Origin: Blastococcus fimeti
Lineage (GTDB): Bacteria > Actinomycetota > Actinomycetes > Mycobacteriales > Geodermatophilaceae
DNA length: 64,000 nt
Direction: 5' to 3'
NCBI GenBank assembly: GCA_900102115.1
Contig: FNAW01000003.1
Coordinates: 496,001-560,000, forward strand
A program made the translations under genes and the position numbers. Shown here piece by piece: positions 51,589 through 61,169 of this stretch (position 1 is the stretch's first letter; the number at the start of each line of letters is the position of its first letter). Below the pieces are notes generated by a model. That model made no database searches. It was not told the DNA's origin and saw only the letters and a list, made by a program, of their open reading frames with translations.

Positions 51589-54500
51589 GTGAGCACCCCG
51601 TCAGACTCGTTCGCGCACCTGCACGTCCACACCGAGTACTCGATGCTCGACGGCGCGGCGAAGCTGCCCGAGGTGACGAAGGCGGCCGCCGAGCAGGGCA
51701 TGCCGGCGCTGGCCATGACCGACCACGGCAACGTGTTCGGCGCCTACGACTTCTACAAGCAGGCCACCGCTGCCGGCGTGAAGCCGATCATCGGCATGGA
51801 GGGGTACTACACCCCGGGCTCGCGGTTCGACCGCGCGCCGTTCGACTTCGGCGACAAGCTCCTCGACGAGGAGGGCGACGGCGGCAACAACCGCGGCAAG
51901 GCCGCCTACACGCACATGACGCTGCTGGCCCGGACCACCGAGGGGATGCACAACCTCTTCCGCATCTCCTCCCTGGCCAGCCTCGAGGGCCAGTACCGGA
52001 AGCCGCGCTTCGACCGCGACCTGCTGGAGCGCTACGGCAAGGGCCTCATCGCCACCACCGGCTGCCCCTCGGGCGAGGTCAACATGTGGCTGCGGGCCGG
52101 CAAGGAGGACAAGGCCAAGCAGGCGGCGGCGGACTTCCAGGACATCTTCGGGAAGGAGAACTTCTACGCCGAGCTGATGGACCACGGCCTGTCCATCGAG
52201 AAGAAGACCCGCCCGGCGCTGCTGGCGATCGCCAAGGACCTCGGCATCCCGCTGCTGGCCACCAACGACCTGCACTACACGCACAAGGAGGACGCGCAGG
52301 CCCACGACGCGCTCCTGTGCATCCAGACCGGCTCGCGGCTGAACGAGACCAACCGCTTCCGGTTCAACGGCGACGGCTACTACCTGAAGAGCGCCGCGGA
52401 GATGCGCGCGCTGTTCCCCGGCGAGCTCTCCGTCGCCTGCGACAACACCCTGCTGGTCGCCGAGCAGTGCGACGTGACCTTCACCGAGGGCGCCGACCTG
52501 ATGCCCCGCTTCCCCCTGCCCGAGGGGGAGGACGAGACCTCCTGGTTCATCAAGGAGGTCGAGCGCGGCCTGCACAAGCGCTACCCGGGCGGCATCCCCG
52601 ACCACGTGCGCAAGCAGGCCGACTACGAGACCGGGATCATCTGCCAGATGGGCTTCCCGGGGTACTTCCTCGTGGTCGCCGACTTCATCAACTGGGCCAA
52701 GGACAACGGCATCCGCGTCGGCCCCGGCCGTGGCTCGGCCGCCGGCTCGCTGGCCGCGTTCGCCATGGGGATCACCGACCTCGACCCGCTGGCCCACGGC
52801 CTGATCTTCGAGCGCTTCCTCAACCCCGAGCGCGTCTCCATGCCCGACGTCGACATCGACTTCGACGACCGCCGCCGTGGCGAGGTCATCCGGTACGTGT
52901 CGGAGAAGTACGGCGAGGAGCGGGTCAGCCAGATCGTCACCTACGGGACGATCAAGGCGAAGGCCGCCATCAAGGACGCCGCCCGCGTGCTGGACCGGCC
53001 CTACTCCGTCGGCGACGAGCTCACCAAGCTGATGCCCCCGGGCGTCATGGGCAAGGACATCCCGCTGTCGGGGATCTTCGACCCGGCCCACCCCCGGTAC
53101 AAGGAGGCGGCGGAGTTCCGCGCCCGCTACGAGTCCGACCCGGGTGCCGCCGAGGTCGTCGACCAGGCCCGCAAGCTCGAGGGTCTGAAGCGGCAGTGGG
53201 GCGTGCACGCCGCCGGCGTTATCATCGGCCGGCACCCGCTGATCGACAGCATCCCGCTCATGCGCCGCGAGGCCGACGGCGCGATGATCACGCAGTTCGA
53301 CTACCCGACCTGCGAGACGCTCGGGCTGCTCAAGATGGACTTCCTGGGCCTGCGCAACCTGACCGTCCTCGACGACGCGCTGCGCAACATCGTGCTCAAC
53401 GGCAAGGAGCCGGTCGACCTCGACGAGATCAGCAAGGACCTCACCGACAAGGCGACCTACGAGCTGCTCGGCCGGGGCGACACCCTGGGCGTCTTCCAGT
53501 TCGACGGTGGCCCCATGCGGTCCCTGCTGCGGCTGATGCGGCCGGACAACTTCGAGGACATCTCGGCCGTCGGTGCGCTGTACCGGCCCGGGCCGATGGG
53601 CGCGAACTCGCACACGAACTACGCGCTGCGCAAGAACGGCCAGCAGGAGATCACGCCGATCCACCCGGAGCTGGCCGAGCCGCTCGAGGAGATCCTCGGC
53701 CAGACCTACGGCCTGATCGTCTACCAGGAGCAGGTCATGGCGATCGCGCAGAAGGTCGCCGGGTACTCGCTCGGCAAGGCCGACCTGCTGCGCCGCGCGA
53801 TGGGCAAGAAGAAGAAGTCCGTGCTGGACGCCGAGTACGTCGGCTTCGAGGCCGGGATGCAGGCCAACGGCTATTCCGCCGCGGCGGTCAAGACCCTCTG
53901 GGACATCCTGGTCCCGTTCGCCGACTACGCCTTCAACAAGGCGCACTCGGCGGCCTACGGGCTCATCTCGTACTGGACCGCCTACCTCAAGGCGAACTAC
54001 CCGGCCGAGTACATGGCCGGCCTGCTCACCAGCGTCCAGGACGACAAGGACCGGCGACCGATCTACCTCGCCGAGTGTCGCCGGATGGGCATCAAGGTGC
54101 TCCCGCCGGACGTCAACGAGTCCTCCTGGGACTTCACCGCCGTCGGCACCGACATCCGCTTCGGGCTGGCCTCGGTGCGCAACGTCGGGACCAATGTCGT
54201 CGACTCGATCGTCAAGGCGCGCGAGGAGAAGGGGGCGTTCAAGGACTTTCCCGACTTCATGAAGAAGATCGACACGGTGGCCTGCAACAAGAAGGTCATC
54301 GAGTCCCTCGCCAAGGCCGGCGCCTTCGACTCCCTGGGCCACTCGCGCCAGGGCATCGTCGCCATCCACGCCCAGGCCGTGGACTCCGCGATGGGGCTCA
54401 AGCGCAAGGAGGCCGAGGGGCAGTTCGACCTGTTCGGCAGCTTCGGCGAGGGCGACCCCGCCGACGACCCGTTCGGCAGCGCGCTGGACATCGTCATCCC

Positions 54501-55149
54501 GACCGCGGACTGGTCGAAGAGCGAGCGGCTGGTGTTCGAGCGCGACATGCTCGGCCTGTACGTCTCCGACCACCCCCTGCACGGCGTCGAGCACGTGCTG
54601 GCCCAGAACGCCGACACCGCGATCGCCGAGATCAACGTCGGTGGGGTCGAGGACGGCGCGAACGTCACGATCGCCGGCATCCTCACCGCGGTCTCGCCGC
54701 GCACCAACAAGCAGGGCGCGCCCTGGGCCATCGCCACGCTGGAGGACCTGGAGTCCGGCATCGAGGTGCTGTTCTTCCCCAAGACCTGGGCGGAGGTGTC
54801 GGAGAAGGTCGTCCGGGACCAGATCGTGGTGGTCAAGGGGCGGGTCAGCCGGCGCGACGACCAGCCCTCGCTGTTCGGCTCCGAGGTGACGCTCCCCGAG
54901 CTCACCGAGGGCCCGCGCGGCCCGGTGCTGGTGTCGATGGCCGCCGCCCGCTGCACCCCGCCGGTGGTGGAGCGGCTGCGCGAGGTGCTGGGCAGCCACC
55001 CGGGCACCACCGAGGTGCAGCTCAAGCTGGTCAACGGCAGCCGGGAGACCGTGCTCCGGCTCGACCAGGGGCTGCGGGTCCGTCCGAGCACGGCGCTGAT
55101 GGGTGACATCAAGGCGTTGCTCGGCCCCACGAGCGTCGCGCTGCTGTGA
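51589..55149 (+). CDS. dnaE1: Replicative DNA polymerase III alpha subunit DnaE1
   Basis: A 1186-residue replicative polymerase. Seen: N-terminal PHP domain with HLHVHTEYSMLDG (His10, His12, His14) and TDHGN (Asp45, His46), the catalytic palm PDVDIDFDD with Asp420 and Asp422, GVHAAGVIIG, the helix-hairpin-helix region, and an OB-fold near residues 1020-1100 (ANVTIAGILTAVSPRTNKQG). In mycobacteria the DnaE1 PHP domain is the proofreading 3'-5' exonuclease; the visible metal ligands are kept, so the same is likely here. GTG at 51589. It contrasts with the mutagenic DnaE2 at the left edge. Confidence 0.96.
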   Translation: MSTPSDSFAHLHVHTEYSMLDGAAKLPEVTKAAAEQGMPALAMTDHGNVFGAYDFYKQATAAGVKPIIGMEGYYTPGSRFDRAPFDFGDKLLDEEGDGGNNRGKAAYTHMTLLARTTEGMHNLFRISSLASLEGQYRKPRFDRDLLERYGKGLIATTGCPSGEVNMWLRAGKEDKAKQAAADFQDIFGKENFYAELMDHGLSIEKKTRPALLAIAKDLGIPLLATNDLHYTHKEDAQAHDALLCIQTGSRLNETNRFRFNGDGYYLKSAAEMRALFPGELSVACDNTLLVAEQCDVTFTEGADLMPRFPLPEGEDETSWFIKEVERGLHKRYPGGIPDHVRKQADYETGIICQMGFPGYFLVVADFINWAKDNGIRVGPGRGSAAGSLAAFAMGITDLDPLAHGLIFERFLNPERVSMPDVDIDFDDRRRGEVIRYVSEKYGEERVSQIVTYGTIKAKAAIKDAARVLDRPYSVGDELTKLMPPGVMGKDIPLSGIFDPAHPRYKEAAEFRARYESDPGAAEVVDQARKLEGLKRQWGVHAAGVIIGRHPLIDSIPLMRREADGAMITQFDYPTCETLGLLKMDFLGLRNLTVLDDALRNIVLNGKEPVDLDEISKDLTDKATYELLGRGDTLGVFQFDGGPMRSLLRLMRPDNFEDISAVGALYRPGPMGANSHTNYALRKNGQQEITPIHPELAEPLEEILGQTYGLIVYQEQVMAIAQKVAGYSLGKADLLRRAMGKKKKSVLDAEYVGFEAGMQANGYSAAAVKTLWDILVPFADYAFNKAHSAAYGLISYWTAYLKANYPAEYMAGLLTSVQDDKDRRPIYLAECRRMGIKVLPPDVNESSWDFTAVGTDIRFGLASVRNVGTNVVDSIVKAREEKGAFKDFPDFMKKIDTVACNKKVIESLAKAGAFDSLGHSRQGIVAIHAQAVDSAMGLKRKEAEGQFDLFGSFGEGDPADDPFGSALDIVIPTADWSKSERLVFERDMLGLYVSDHPLHGVEHVLAQNADTAIAEINVGGVEDGANVTIAGILTAVSPRTNKQGAPWAIATLEDLESGIEVLFFPKTWAEVSEKVVRDQIVVVKGRVSRRDDQPSLFGSEVTLPELTEGPRGPVLVSMAAARCTPPVVERLREVLGSHPGTTEVQLKLVNGSRETVLRLDQGLRVRPSTALMGDIKALLGPTSVALL

Positions 55150-55778
55150 CCACCCCGCAGCCTGCGCCGGTCCTGCTCGACCGCGCCCTGCCGCCGCCGC
55201 CCTCGGCGCGCTGGCGGGCCCGCGAGGAGCTGCGGGCCGACCTGCGCCCGGCGGCCTGGCTGGTCCTGGCGCTGGCCGGGGTCGGCGTGCCGGCCGGCCT
55301 GGCGTGGTGGCTGCTGGCGCCCCGCGCGGACTTCCGGATCACCGAGGACGGGCCGGTGGTGATCGGCTCGCCGTCGTCGGAGCTGCTGGTGGCCGACGAC
55401 GCCGTCTTCGTCCTGGTGCTCACCGTGGTCGGCCTGCTCGCCGGGGGCGCCGCCTGGTGGATGCGCCGCCACCGCGGCGTCGCCCTGCTGGTCGCGCTCG
55501 CCCTGGGCGCGACCGCCGCCGGTGCGGTCGCCTGGCTGGTCGGCGAGATGTTCGGCGAGGGGCCCACGGCGGCGGAGCTGGCGGACGTGGGGGGCAGGGT
55601 CACCACGGGGCTGGACCTCGGTGCCACCGCCGCGCTCGCCGTCGCGCCGTTCGTGGCGCTGCTCGTCTACGTGCTGGGCGTGATCGTCAACGCCGAGGAC
55701 GGGCTGGGCCGGCCGGCGCCGGAGCCCGCGGCGCCCGCAGCCGCGCCCCCGGAGGACGCGGCGCCGCCGGTCAGTTGA
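55146..55778 (+). CDS. Small four-helix membrane protein (DUF2567-like)
   Basis: A 210-residue membrane protein. Seen: four transmembrane helices at about 37-57, 86-105, 111-133 and 157-180, with a short extracytoplasmic loop after the first (PRADFRITEDGP) and an Ala/Pro tail. It resembles the uncharacterised actinobacterial DUF2567 proteins in size and topology. GTG at 55146 overlaps the dnaE1 stop (GTGA), so it is coupled to the replicase, though no functional link is known. It overlaps the convergent LON-domain gene by eight bases. Confidence 0.65.
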   Translation: MTTPQPAPVLLDRALPPPPSARWRAREELRADLRPAAWLVLALAGVGVPAGLAWWLLAPRADFRITEDGPVVIGSPSSELLVADDAVFVLVLTVVGLLAGGAAWWMRRHRGVALLVALALGATAAGAVAWLVGEMFGEGPTAAELADVGGRVTTGLDLGATAALAVAPFVALLVYVLGVIVNAEDGLGRPAPEPAAPAAAPPEDAAPPVS

Positions 55779-56601
55779 CCGTCATGGGGGTCATGAACCC
55801 CTGCAGCGGTGCGGGGACCGCGCCCAGCTCGCGCAGGAGCGTCAGCTCCCGGCGCAGCAGCCGGGTCTCCGCAGCGAGTCGACGACGGGTCGTCGACTCG
55901 GCCAGCAGCGCCTGCCGGTCCTCGGTCGTGAGCAGTGCCGCCGAGGCCACCAGCCAGGACAGCGCCGTGGGGTCGTCGGCCACGGCGTCGAGCAGCGCGG
56001 CGCGCTCGGCGTCCTCGCCGTCGCTGCCGGCGCCGAGGTCGGCGACCTCGTCGACGTAGTCGGTGAACAACTCCTGCACGCCCGAGGCGAGCAGGGCCAG
56101 CGAACCGCGGGCGACGGAGGCGACGACCTCGTCGAGGTTCTCGTCGCAGACCGGCACACGGCCGTCGGCCGGGGCGGCTCCGCTGCCGGGGAGGACCAGG
56201 CCCTCGGCGTCCCCGGCGGCCTCCTCGGCCGCCTCCTCCTCGGCGAGCCACTCGACCTCGCCCTGCAGGTAGGGCGGGTCCTCGCCGACGACGACGTCGC
56301 GCAGCCGGAAGCGCTCGCCGCCGACGGTGACCACGCGGAAGCCGCCGTCGGCCTGCGGGCGCACCATCTGCAGCCGCGCGACGCAGCCGATGTCGTAGAG
56401 CGCCTCCGCCGGAGCCACCCGTTCCACCTCCCAGCCCTGCCGGATGGCGACGACACCGAAGAAGCGGCGCTCGCTCTCCTCGGGGATCGCCAGCAGGTCG
56501 AGGACCAGCCGCCGGTAGCGGGGCTCGAAGACGTGCAGCGGGAGGACGACACCGGGGAAGAGGGGAGTGCCGAGCGGGAACAGCGGGATCAACTCACCCA
56601 T
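55771..56601 (-). CDS. LON peptidase N-terminal (substrate-binding) domain protein
   Basis: A 276-residue protein with only the N-terminal domain of Lon (PUA-like fold) and no ATPase or protease part. Seen: [29 protein letters not shown] at the start, [22 protein letters not shown] and a helical C-terminal half with an Ala/Glu-rich insert ([11 protein letters not shown]). Such stand-alone domains are common in actinobacteria and of unknown role, perhaps protein quality control. ATG at 56601 has a -10 box six bases upstream, so the transcript is leaderless. Divergent from hisD. Confidence 0.88.
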   Translation of the reverse strand: MGELIPLFPLGTPLFPGVVLPLHVFEPRYRRLVLDLLAIPEESERRFFGVVAIRQGWEVERVAPAEALYDIGCVARLQMVRPQADGGFRVVTVGGERFRLRDVVVGEDPPYLQGEVEWLAEEEAAEEAAGDAEGLVLPGSGAAPADGRVPVCDENLDEVVASVARGSLALLASGVQELFTDYVDEVADLGAGSDGEDAERAALLDAVADDPTALSWLVASAALLTTEDRQALLAESTTRRRLAAETRLLRRELTLLRELGAVPAPLQGFMTPMTVN

Positions 56602-56607
56602 CCCGGC

Positions 56608-56613
56608 AGCCTA
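56608..56613 (-). promoter_or_regulatory. -10 element, leaderless promoter of the LON-domain gene
   Basis: TAGGCT on the minus strand, six bases before ATG at 56601. Its -35 position would overlap the -10 of the divergent hisD promoter. Confidence 0.55.
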
Positions 56614-56625
56614 CGGGCCGCTGGC

Positions 56626-56631
56626 TACGCT
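56626..56631 (+). promoter_or_regulatory. Possible -10 element of the his operon
   Basis: TACGCT fits TANNNT; transcription would start near 56638 and give a leader of about 45 bases before hisD. The divergent LON-domain promoter lies 13 bp away, so the two polymerase sites overlap. Confidence 0.4.
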
Positions 56632-56681
56632 GGGACTCCGTCCCACAGCCACGCTGTTCCGTCCCTCCCGGAGGCAATCCC

Positions 56682-57986
56682 GTGCTCGCCCGCATCGACC
56701 TGCGCGGATCCGCGCTGCCGGGATTCCGCGAGCTGGCCGGCCTGCTGCCGCGTGCCGCCACCGACATCGACTCGGTGCTGGCGACGGTGCGCCCGCTGTG
56801 CGAGGACGTCCGCATCCGGGGCGCCCAGGCGGTCCGCGAGATCACCGCGCGCCTCGACGGCGTGGACAACGAGGACTTCGCCGTCCCGCAGGCGGCGCTG
56901 GACCGTGCGCTGGCCGAGTGCGACCCCACCCTGCGCGCGGCGCTGGAGGAGGCGATCGCCCGGGTGCAGAAGGTGCACGCCGACCAGCGCCGCACCGACG
57001 TCACCACCGAGGTCGTGCCCGGCGGCACGGTCACCGAGCGCTGGGTGCCGGTGCGCCGGGTGGGCCTCTACGTCCCCGGCGGCCTCGCCCCGCTGCTGTC
57101 CAGCGTGATCATGAACGTCGTCCCCGCGCAGATCGCCGGTGTGGAGTCGATCGCCGTCGCCTCCCCGCCGCAGCGCGACCACGGCGGCCTGCCCGACCCC
57201 GGTGTGCTTGCGGCCTGCGCGCTGCTCGGCATCACCGAGGTCTACGCCGTCGGCGGGGCCCAGGCCGTGGCCGTCTTCGGCTACGGCGCCGGCTCCTGCG
57301 AGCCGGTCGACATGGTCACCGGGCCGGGCAACGTCTACGTGACCGCCGCCAAGCGGCTGCTGCGCGGCATCATCGGCATCGACTCCGAGGCCGGGCCGAC
57401 CGAGGTCGCGATCCTCGCCGACGACACCGCCGACCCCGCCCACGTCGCGGCCGACCTGATCAGCCAGGCCGAGCACGACCCGCTGGCAGGCGCGGTGCTG
57501 GTGACCGACAGCGAGGCGCTCGCCGACGCCGTCCTCGCGCTGGTGCCGGGGCAGGTCACGGCGACCAAGCACTCCGACCGGATCAACACCGCCCTGCACG
57601 GCACCCAGTCGGGGGTCGTCCTCGTCGACGACATCGACACCGGGCTCCGCGTGGTCGACGCCTACGCCGCCGAGCACCTGGAGATCCAGACCCGCGACGC
57701 GCGCGCGGTCGCCGCGCGGGTCCGTAACGCCGGCGCGATCTTCGTCGGCGCGTGGTCGCCGGTGTCGCTGGGCGACTACTGCGCCGGCTCCAACCACGTG
57801 CTGCCCACGGGCGGCTGCGCCCGCTTCTCCAGCGGATTGAGCGTGCAGTCCTTCCTGCGCGGCATCCACGTCATCGAGTACGACGAGCAGGCGCTCGCGG
57901 GCGTGGCCGGGCACATCGACGCGCTCGCCGGGGCCGAGGACCTGCCGGCGCACGCCGCCGCGGTCCGGATCCGTCAGCGCTCATGA
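56682..57986 (+). CDS. hisD: Histidinol dehydrogenase
   Basis: A 434-residue zinc enzyme for the last two steps of histidine synthesis, oxidising L-histidinol to L-histidine with two NAD+. Seen: [14 protein letters not shown], the [13 protein letters not shown] segment, [36 protein letters not shown] with the zinc Gln/His, and the late [20 protein letters not shown] at 56682 follows GGAGGCAATCCC. It is the first gene of the hisDCB run; ATGA overlap with hisC. Confidence 0.96.
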   Translation: MLARIDLRGSALPGFRELAGLLPRAATDIDSVLATVRPLCEDVRIRGAQAVREITARLDGVDNEDFAVPQAALDRALAECDPTLRAALEEAIARVQKVHADQRRTDVTTEVVPGGTVTERWVPVRRVGLYVPGGLAPLLSSVIMNVVPAQIAGVESIAVASPPQRDHGGLPDPGVLAACALLGITEVYAVGGAQAVAVFGYGAGSCEPVDMVTGPGNVYVTAAKRLLRGIIGIDSEAGPTEVAILADDTADPAHVAADLISQAEHDPLAGAVLVTDSEALADAVLALVPGQVTATKHSDRINTALHGTQSGVVLVDDIDTGLRVVDAYAAEHLEIQTRDARAVAARVRNAGAIFVGAWSPVSLGDYCAGSNHVLPTGGCARFSSGLSVQSFLRGIHVIEYDEQALAGVAGHIDALAGAEDLPAHAAAVRIRQRS

Positions 57987-59095
57987 CGTCGATGGACGAG
58001 CTCCCGCTGCGGCCGGAGCTGCGGGGCCGCATGCCCTACGGCGCCCCGCAGGTGCCGGCGACCCACCGGCTCAACACCAACGAGAACCCGCACCCGCTGC
58101 CCGACGACCTGCTCGCCGATCTCGGCGCCGCGCTGGGGCACGCGGCGCTGGAGCTCAACCGCTATCCCGACCGGGACGCCCGCGAGCTGCGCGCCGACCT
58201 CGCCGGCTACCTGTCCCGGTCGGCCGGGACGGCCGTCGACCCGGCGCAGGTGTGGGCCGCCAACGGCTCCAACGAGGTGCTCCAGCAGATCCTGCAGGCC
58301 TTCGGCGGCGCCGGGCGGACGGCGCTGGGTTTCACGCCCTCGTACTCGATGCACCCGATCATCAGCGCCGGCACGGGGACGAACTGGGTCGACGGGCACC
58401 GGCGGGACGACTTCACGATCGACCCGGCCGCGGCGGTCGCGCAGCTGCGCGAGGTCGCCCCGGACGTCGTCTTCGTGACCTCCCCGAACAACCCGACCGG
58501 CACCGCCGTGCCGCTGGAGACGATCGAGGCGCTGTACGAGGCGACGTCCGGGATGGTCGTGGTGGACGAGGCCTACGCGGAGTTCGCCCGCACCGGCACG
58601 CCGTCGGCGCTCACCCTGCTCCCGGGGCGGCCGCGGCTGGTCGTCAGCCGCACGATGAGCAAGGCGTTCGGCATGGCCGGGCTGCGGCTGGGCTACCTCG
58701 CCGCGGACGCCGCCGTCGTCGACGCGCTGCAGCTGGTGCGGCTGCCGTACCACCTGAGCTCGCTCACCCAGGCGGCCGCACGGGCGGCGCTGGCGCACAC
58801 CGACGCGCTGCTGGCGACCGTCGACGCGGTGCGCGCGCAGCGGGACCGGATCGTCGCCGCTCTGCCCGCGATGGGGCTCACCAGCGTGCCGAGCGACGCC
58901 AACTTCGTGCTGTTCGGCCGCTTCTCCGACGCCCCGGCCGCCTGGCAGGCGCTGCTCGACCGCGGCGTCCTGGTGCGCGACGTCGGGCTGCCCGGATGGC
59001 TGCGGGTCACCGCGGGCACCGCCGCCGAGACCGACGCCTTCCTCACCGCGCTGGGTGAGGTCGCGCCGGATCAGCGCATCTCTCTGGGAGACTGA
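57983..59095 (+). CDS. hisC: Histidinol-phosphate aminotransferase
   Basis: A 370-residue PLP-dependent class I/II aminotransferase that makes histidinol phosphate from imidazole-acetol phosphate. Seen: [11 protein letters not shown] near the start, [32 protein letters not shown], and the PLP lysine Lys227 in [12 protein letters not shown], then GLRLGY. ATGA overlap with hisD and four bases before the hisB ATG. Confidence 0.95.
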   Translation: MTSMDELPLRPELRGRMPYGAPQVPATHRLNTNENPHPLPDDLLADLGAALGHAALELNRYPDRDARELRADLAGYLSRSAGTAVDPAQVWAANGSNEVLQQILQAFGGAGRTALGFTPSYSMHPIISAGTGTNWVDGHRRDDFTIDPAAAVAQLREVAPDVVFVTSPNNPTGTAVPLETIEALYEATSGMVVVDEAYAEFARTGTPSALTLLPGRPRLVVSRTMSKAFGMAGLRLGYLAADAAVVDALQLVRLPYHLSSLTQAAARAALAHTDALLATVDAVRAQRDRIVAALPAMGLTSVPSDANFVLFGRFSDAPAAWQALLDRGVLVRDVGLPGWLRVTAGTAAETDAFLTALGEVAPDQRISLGD

Positions 59096-59099
59096 CGCC

Positions 59100-59708
59100 A
59101 TGACCGCACCTGCACGCCGCACCGCCCGGGTGGAGCGCGCGACCAGCGAGACCAAGCTGGTCGTGGAACTCGACCTCGACGGCACGGGCACCAGCTCGAT
59201 CAGCACGGGCGTGGGCTTCTACGACCACATGCTCACCGCGCTGTCGAAGCACAGCGGGATCGACCTCACCGTGCGGGCCGACGGCGACCTGCACATCGAC
59301 GCGCACCACACCGTCGAGGACGTCGCGATCGCGCTCGGGCAGGCGTTCGCGGAGGCGCTGGGCGACAAGCGCGGCATCACCCGCTACGGCGACGCGACCA
59401 TCCCGATGGACGAGGTGCTGGCGCAGGCCGCCGTCGACCTGTCCGGACGGCCGTACTTCGTGCACGCCGAGCCCGAGAACATGACGCCGATGATCGGGCC
59501 GGACTACCCGACGTCGCTCACCAAGCACGTGCTGGAGTCCTTCGCGTTCAACGCGCGGATCAGCCTGCACGTGCGGGTGCTCTACGCCGGCCGCGACGCC
59601 CACCACATCGTCGAGGGCCAGTTCAAGGCGCTCGCGCGGGCGCTGCGCCAGGCGGTCGCGCTCGACCCCCGGGTCACCGACGTGCCCTCGACCAAGGGCG
59701 CCCTGTAA
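59100..59708 (+). CDS. hisB: Imidazoleglycerol-phosphate dehydratase
   Basis: A 202-residue manganese enzyme that dehydrates imidazole-glycerol phosphate. Seen: [19 protein letters not shown], the metal motif [30 protein letters not shown], and [21 protein letters not shown], the second His cluster. ATG at 59100 follows GGGAGACTG; the frame opens upstream at 59055 inside hisC. The monofunctional length shows that the phosphatase half of the enterobacterial HisB is absent, as usual in actinobacteria. Confidence 0.96.
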   Translation: MTAPARRTARVERATSETKLVVELDLDGTGTSSISTGVGFYDHMLTALSKHSGIDLTVRADGDLHIDAHHTVEDVAIALGQAFAEALGDKRGITRYGDATIPMDEVLAQAAVDLSGRPYFVHAEPENMTPMIGPDYPTSLTKHVLESFAFNARISLHVRVLYAGRDAHHIVEGQFKALARALRQAVALDPRVTDVPSTKGAL

Positions 59709-59711
59709 CCG

Positions 59712-59888
59712 GTGGACTCTGGTCTGATCCTGATCGTGTTCGGGGGCTTCCTGATCGGGGGCGCGTGGAGCGTCTTCCGCCTCGACGCCGAGACAGGGGG
59801 GCGGACGACGTCGCAGGTCGTCCTGGCCGTCGTGCTGCTGGTCGCGGCGCTGCTGGCGACGGCGTCGGGCATCCTCCGCCTGGTCTGA
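59712..59888 (+). CDS. Small two-helix membrane protein between hisB and hisH
   Basis: A 58-residue open frame from GTG 59712 to TGA 59888. Translation reads MDSGLILIVFGGFLIGGAWSV, a charged loop (RLDAETGGRTTS) and a second hydrophobic helix (VVLAVVLLVAALLATASG). It starts three bases after hisB and ends eight bases before the next gene, so it fills the gap exactly. Two clean transmembrane helices with a polar loop are unlikely by chance. The function is unknown; the position suggests co-expression with histidine genes. Confidence 0.7.
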   Translation: MDSGLILIVFGGFLIGGAWSVFRLDAETGGRTTSQVVLAVVLLVAALLATASGILRLV

Positions 59889-59896
59889 GCCCCGGC

Positions 59897-60472
59897 GTGA
59901 CCGCGGACGACGAGCAGCGCTTCCTGCGCATCGTGCTGGCCGACCCGACGGTCGCGGCGGTGCTGGAGCGGGCGCCCGCCCTGGGCGTGGGGGACTGGTG
60001 GCTCACGGCCGGCGTGCTGTTCCAGACGGTGTGGAACGACCTCACCGGTCGTCCGGCCGGTACCGGCATCCGGGACGCCGACCTCTTCTACTTCGACGAG
60101 GACACGTCCTGGGAGGCGGAGGACGCCGTCATCCGGGCGGGGGCCGAGCTGTTCGCCGACCTGGCCGTGCCGGTGGAGATCCGCAACGAGGCGCGGGTGC
60201 ACCTCTGGTACGCCGAGCACTTCGGCGTCCCGGCGCCGCCGTTCCGCGACTGCGCCGACGCCATCGACCACTTCGCCGCGGTGTGCTGCTGCCTCGGCGT
60301 CACGGTGGGTGCCGACGGCCGCCCGCGGGTCTACGCGCCGCACGGCTTCGACGACCTGTTCGGGCTGGTCGTGCGGCCGAACCGGCGCCTCGCGCCGCGG
60401 GACGTCTACGAGACGAAGGCGGCGCGCTGGCTGGGGGAGTGGCCCGAGCTCACCGTCCTGCCCTGGGACTGA
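59897..60472 (+). CDS. Nucleotidyltransferase family protein (NTP_transf_6/DUF925-like)
   Basis: A 191-residue cytoplasmic protein. Seen: [35 protein letters not shown] with the paired acidic residues of a nucleotidyltransferase fold, [18 protein letters not shown], and a C-terminal [13 protein letters not shown]. This matches the family of predicted minimal nucleotidyltransferases (PF06042-type). The biochemical role is not known. GTG at 59897 lies eight bases after the small membrane protein. It sits inside the his run but has no known link to the pathway. Confidence 0.8.
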   Translation: MTADDEQRFLRIVLADPTVAAVLERAPALGVGDWWLTAGVLFQTVWNDLTGRPAGTGIRDADLFYFDEDTSWEAEDAVIRAGAELFADLAVPVEIRNEARVHLWYAEHFGVPAPPFRDCADAIDHFAAVCCCLGVTVGADGRPRVYAPHGFDDLFGLVVRPNRRLAPRDVYETKAARWLGEWPELTVLPWD

Positions 60473-60517
60473 CGCCCGGGTCGCGGGAATCACGGCGGGC
60501 CCGCCTGCGCTGGTCGG

Positions 60518-60523
60518 TAGCGT
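60518..60523 (+). promoter_or_regulatory. -10 element, leaderless promoter of hisH
   Basis: TAGCGT, seven bases before GTG at 60531. It gives hisH its own promoter, separate from hisDCB. Confidence 0.5.
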
Positions 60524-60530
60524 GGCAGGC

Positions 60531-61169
60531 GTGAAGAAGGTGGCGGTCCTCGACTACGGGTCGGGCAATCTGCGCTCGGCCGAGCGCGCGCTGGCGCGGG
60601 TGGGTGCCGACGTGACGGTGACCTCCGACGCGCAGACGGCGCTCGAGGCCGACGGTCTCGTCGTCCCCGGTGTCGGCGCGTTCGCCGCCTGCATGGAGGG
60701 CCTCCGGGCCGTCGACGGGCCGCGGATCATCGACCGCCGCCTGGCCGGCGGCCGTCCGGTGCTCGGCATCTGCGTCGGCATGCAGATCCTGTTCGACCGT
60801 GGCGTCGAGCACGGCCACGACGCGGAGGGCTGCGGCGAGTGGCCCGGCGTCGTCGAGCAGTTGCAGGCGCCGGTGCTGCCGCACATGGGCTGGAACACCG
60901 TCGACGTCGCCCCGGGCAGCGTGCTGTTCGAGGGCCTCGAGGACGAGCGCTTCTACTTCGTGCACTCCTACGGCGTCCGCGACTTCACCCTCGGCCAGGA
61001 CGACGCGCCGTCCCCGCTCCCGAAGCCCAAGGTGACCTGGGCCGAGCACGGCGACCGGTTCGTGGCCGGTGTGGAGAACACCGCGCTGTCGGCGACCCAG
61101 TTCCACCCGGAGAAGAGCGGTGACGCCGGCGCCCAGCTGCTCACCAACTGGCTGAACAGCCTCGACTGA
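60531..61169 (+). CDS. hisH: Imidazole glycerol phosphate synthase, glutaminase subunit
   Basis: A 212-residue class I glutamine amidotransferase that delivers ammonia to HisF. Seen: [26 protein letters not shown], nucleophile Cys81 in GICVGMQ, and the His192/Glu194 pair in [11 protein letters not shown] at 60531 was chosen because relatives start at KKVAVLDYG; a GTG at 60522 lies inside the -10 box. The stop forms TGATCA with the stop of the convergent methyltransferase, back to back. Confidence 0.95.
   Translation: MKKVAVLDYGSGNLRSAERALARVGADVTVTSDAQTALEADGLVVPGVGAFAACMEGLRAVDGPRIIDRRLAGGRPVLGICVGMQILFDRGVEHGHDAEGCGEWPGVVEQLQAPVLPHMGWNTVDVAPGSVLFEGLEDERFYFVHSYGVRDFTLGQDDAPSPLPKPKVTWAEHGDRFVAGVENTALSATQFHPEKSGDAGAQLLTNWLNSLD

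Noticed and set aside
51601..54999. 1132-codon open frame antisense to dnaE1
   Set aside because: It mirrors the dnaE1 codons, lacks any recognisable domain and shows Val/Gly/Asp/Arg bias typical of GC-rich antisense frames.
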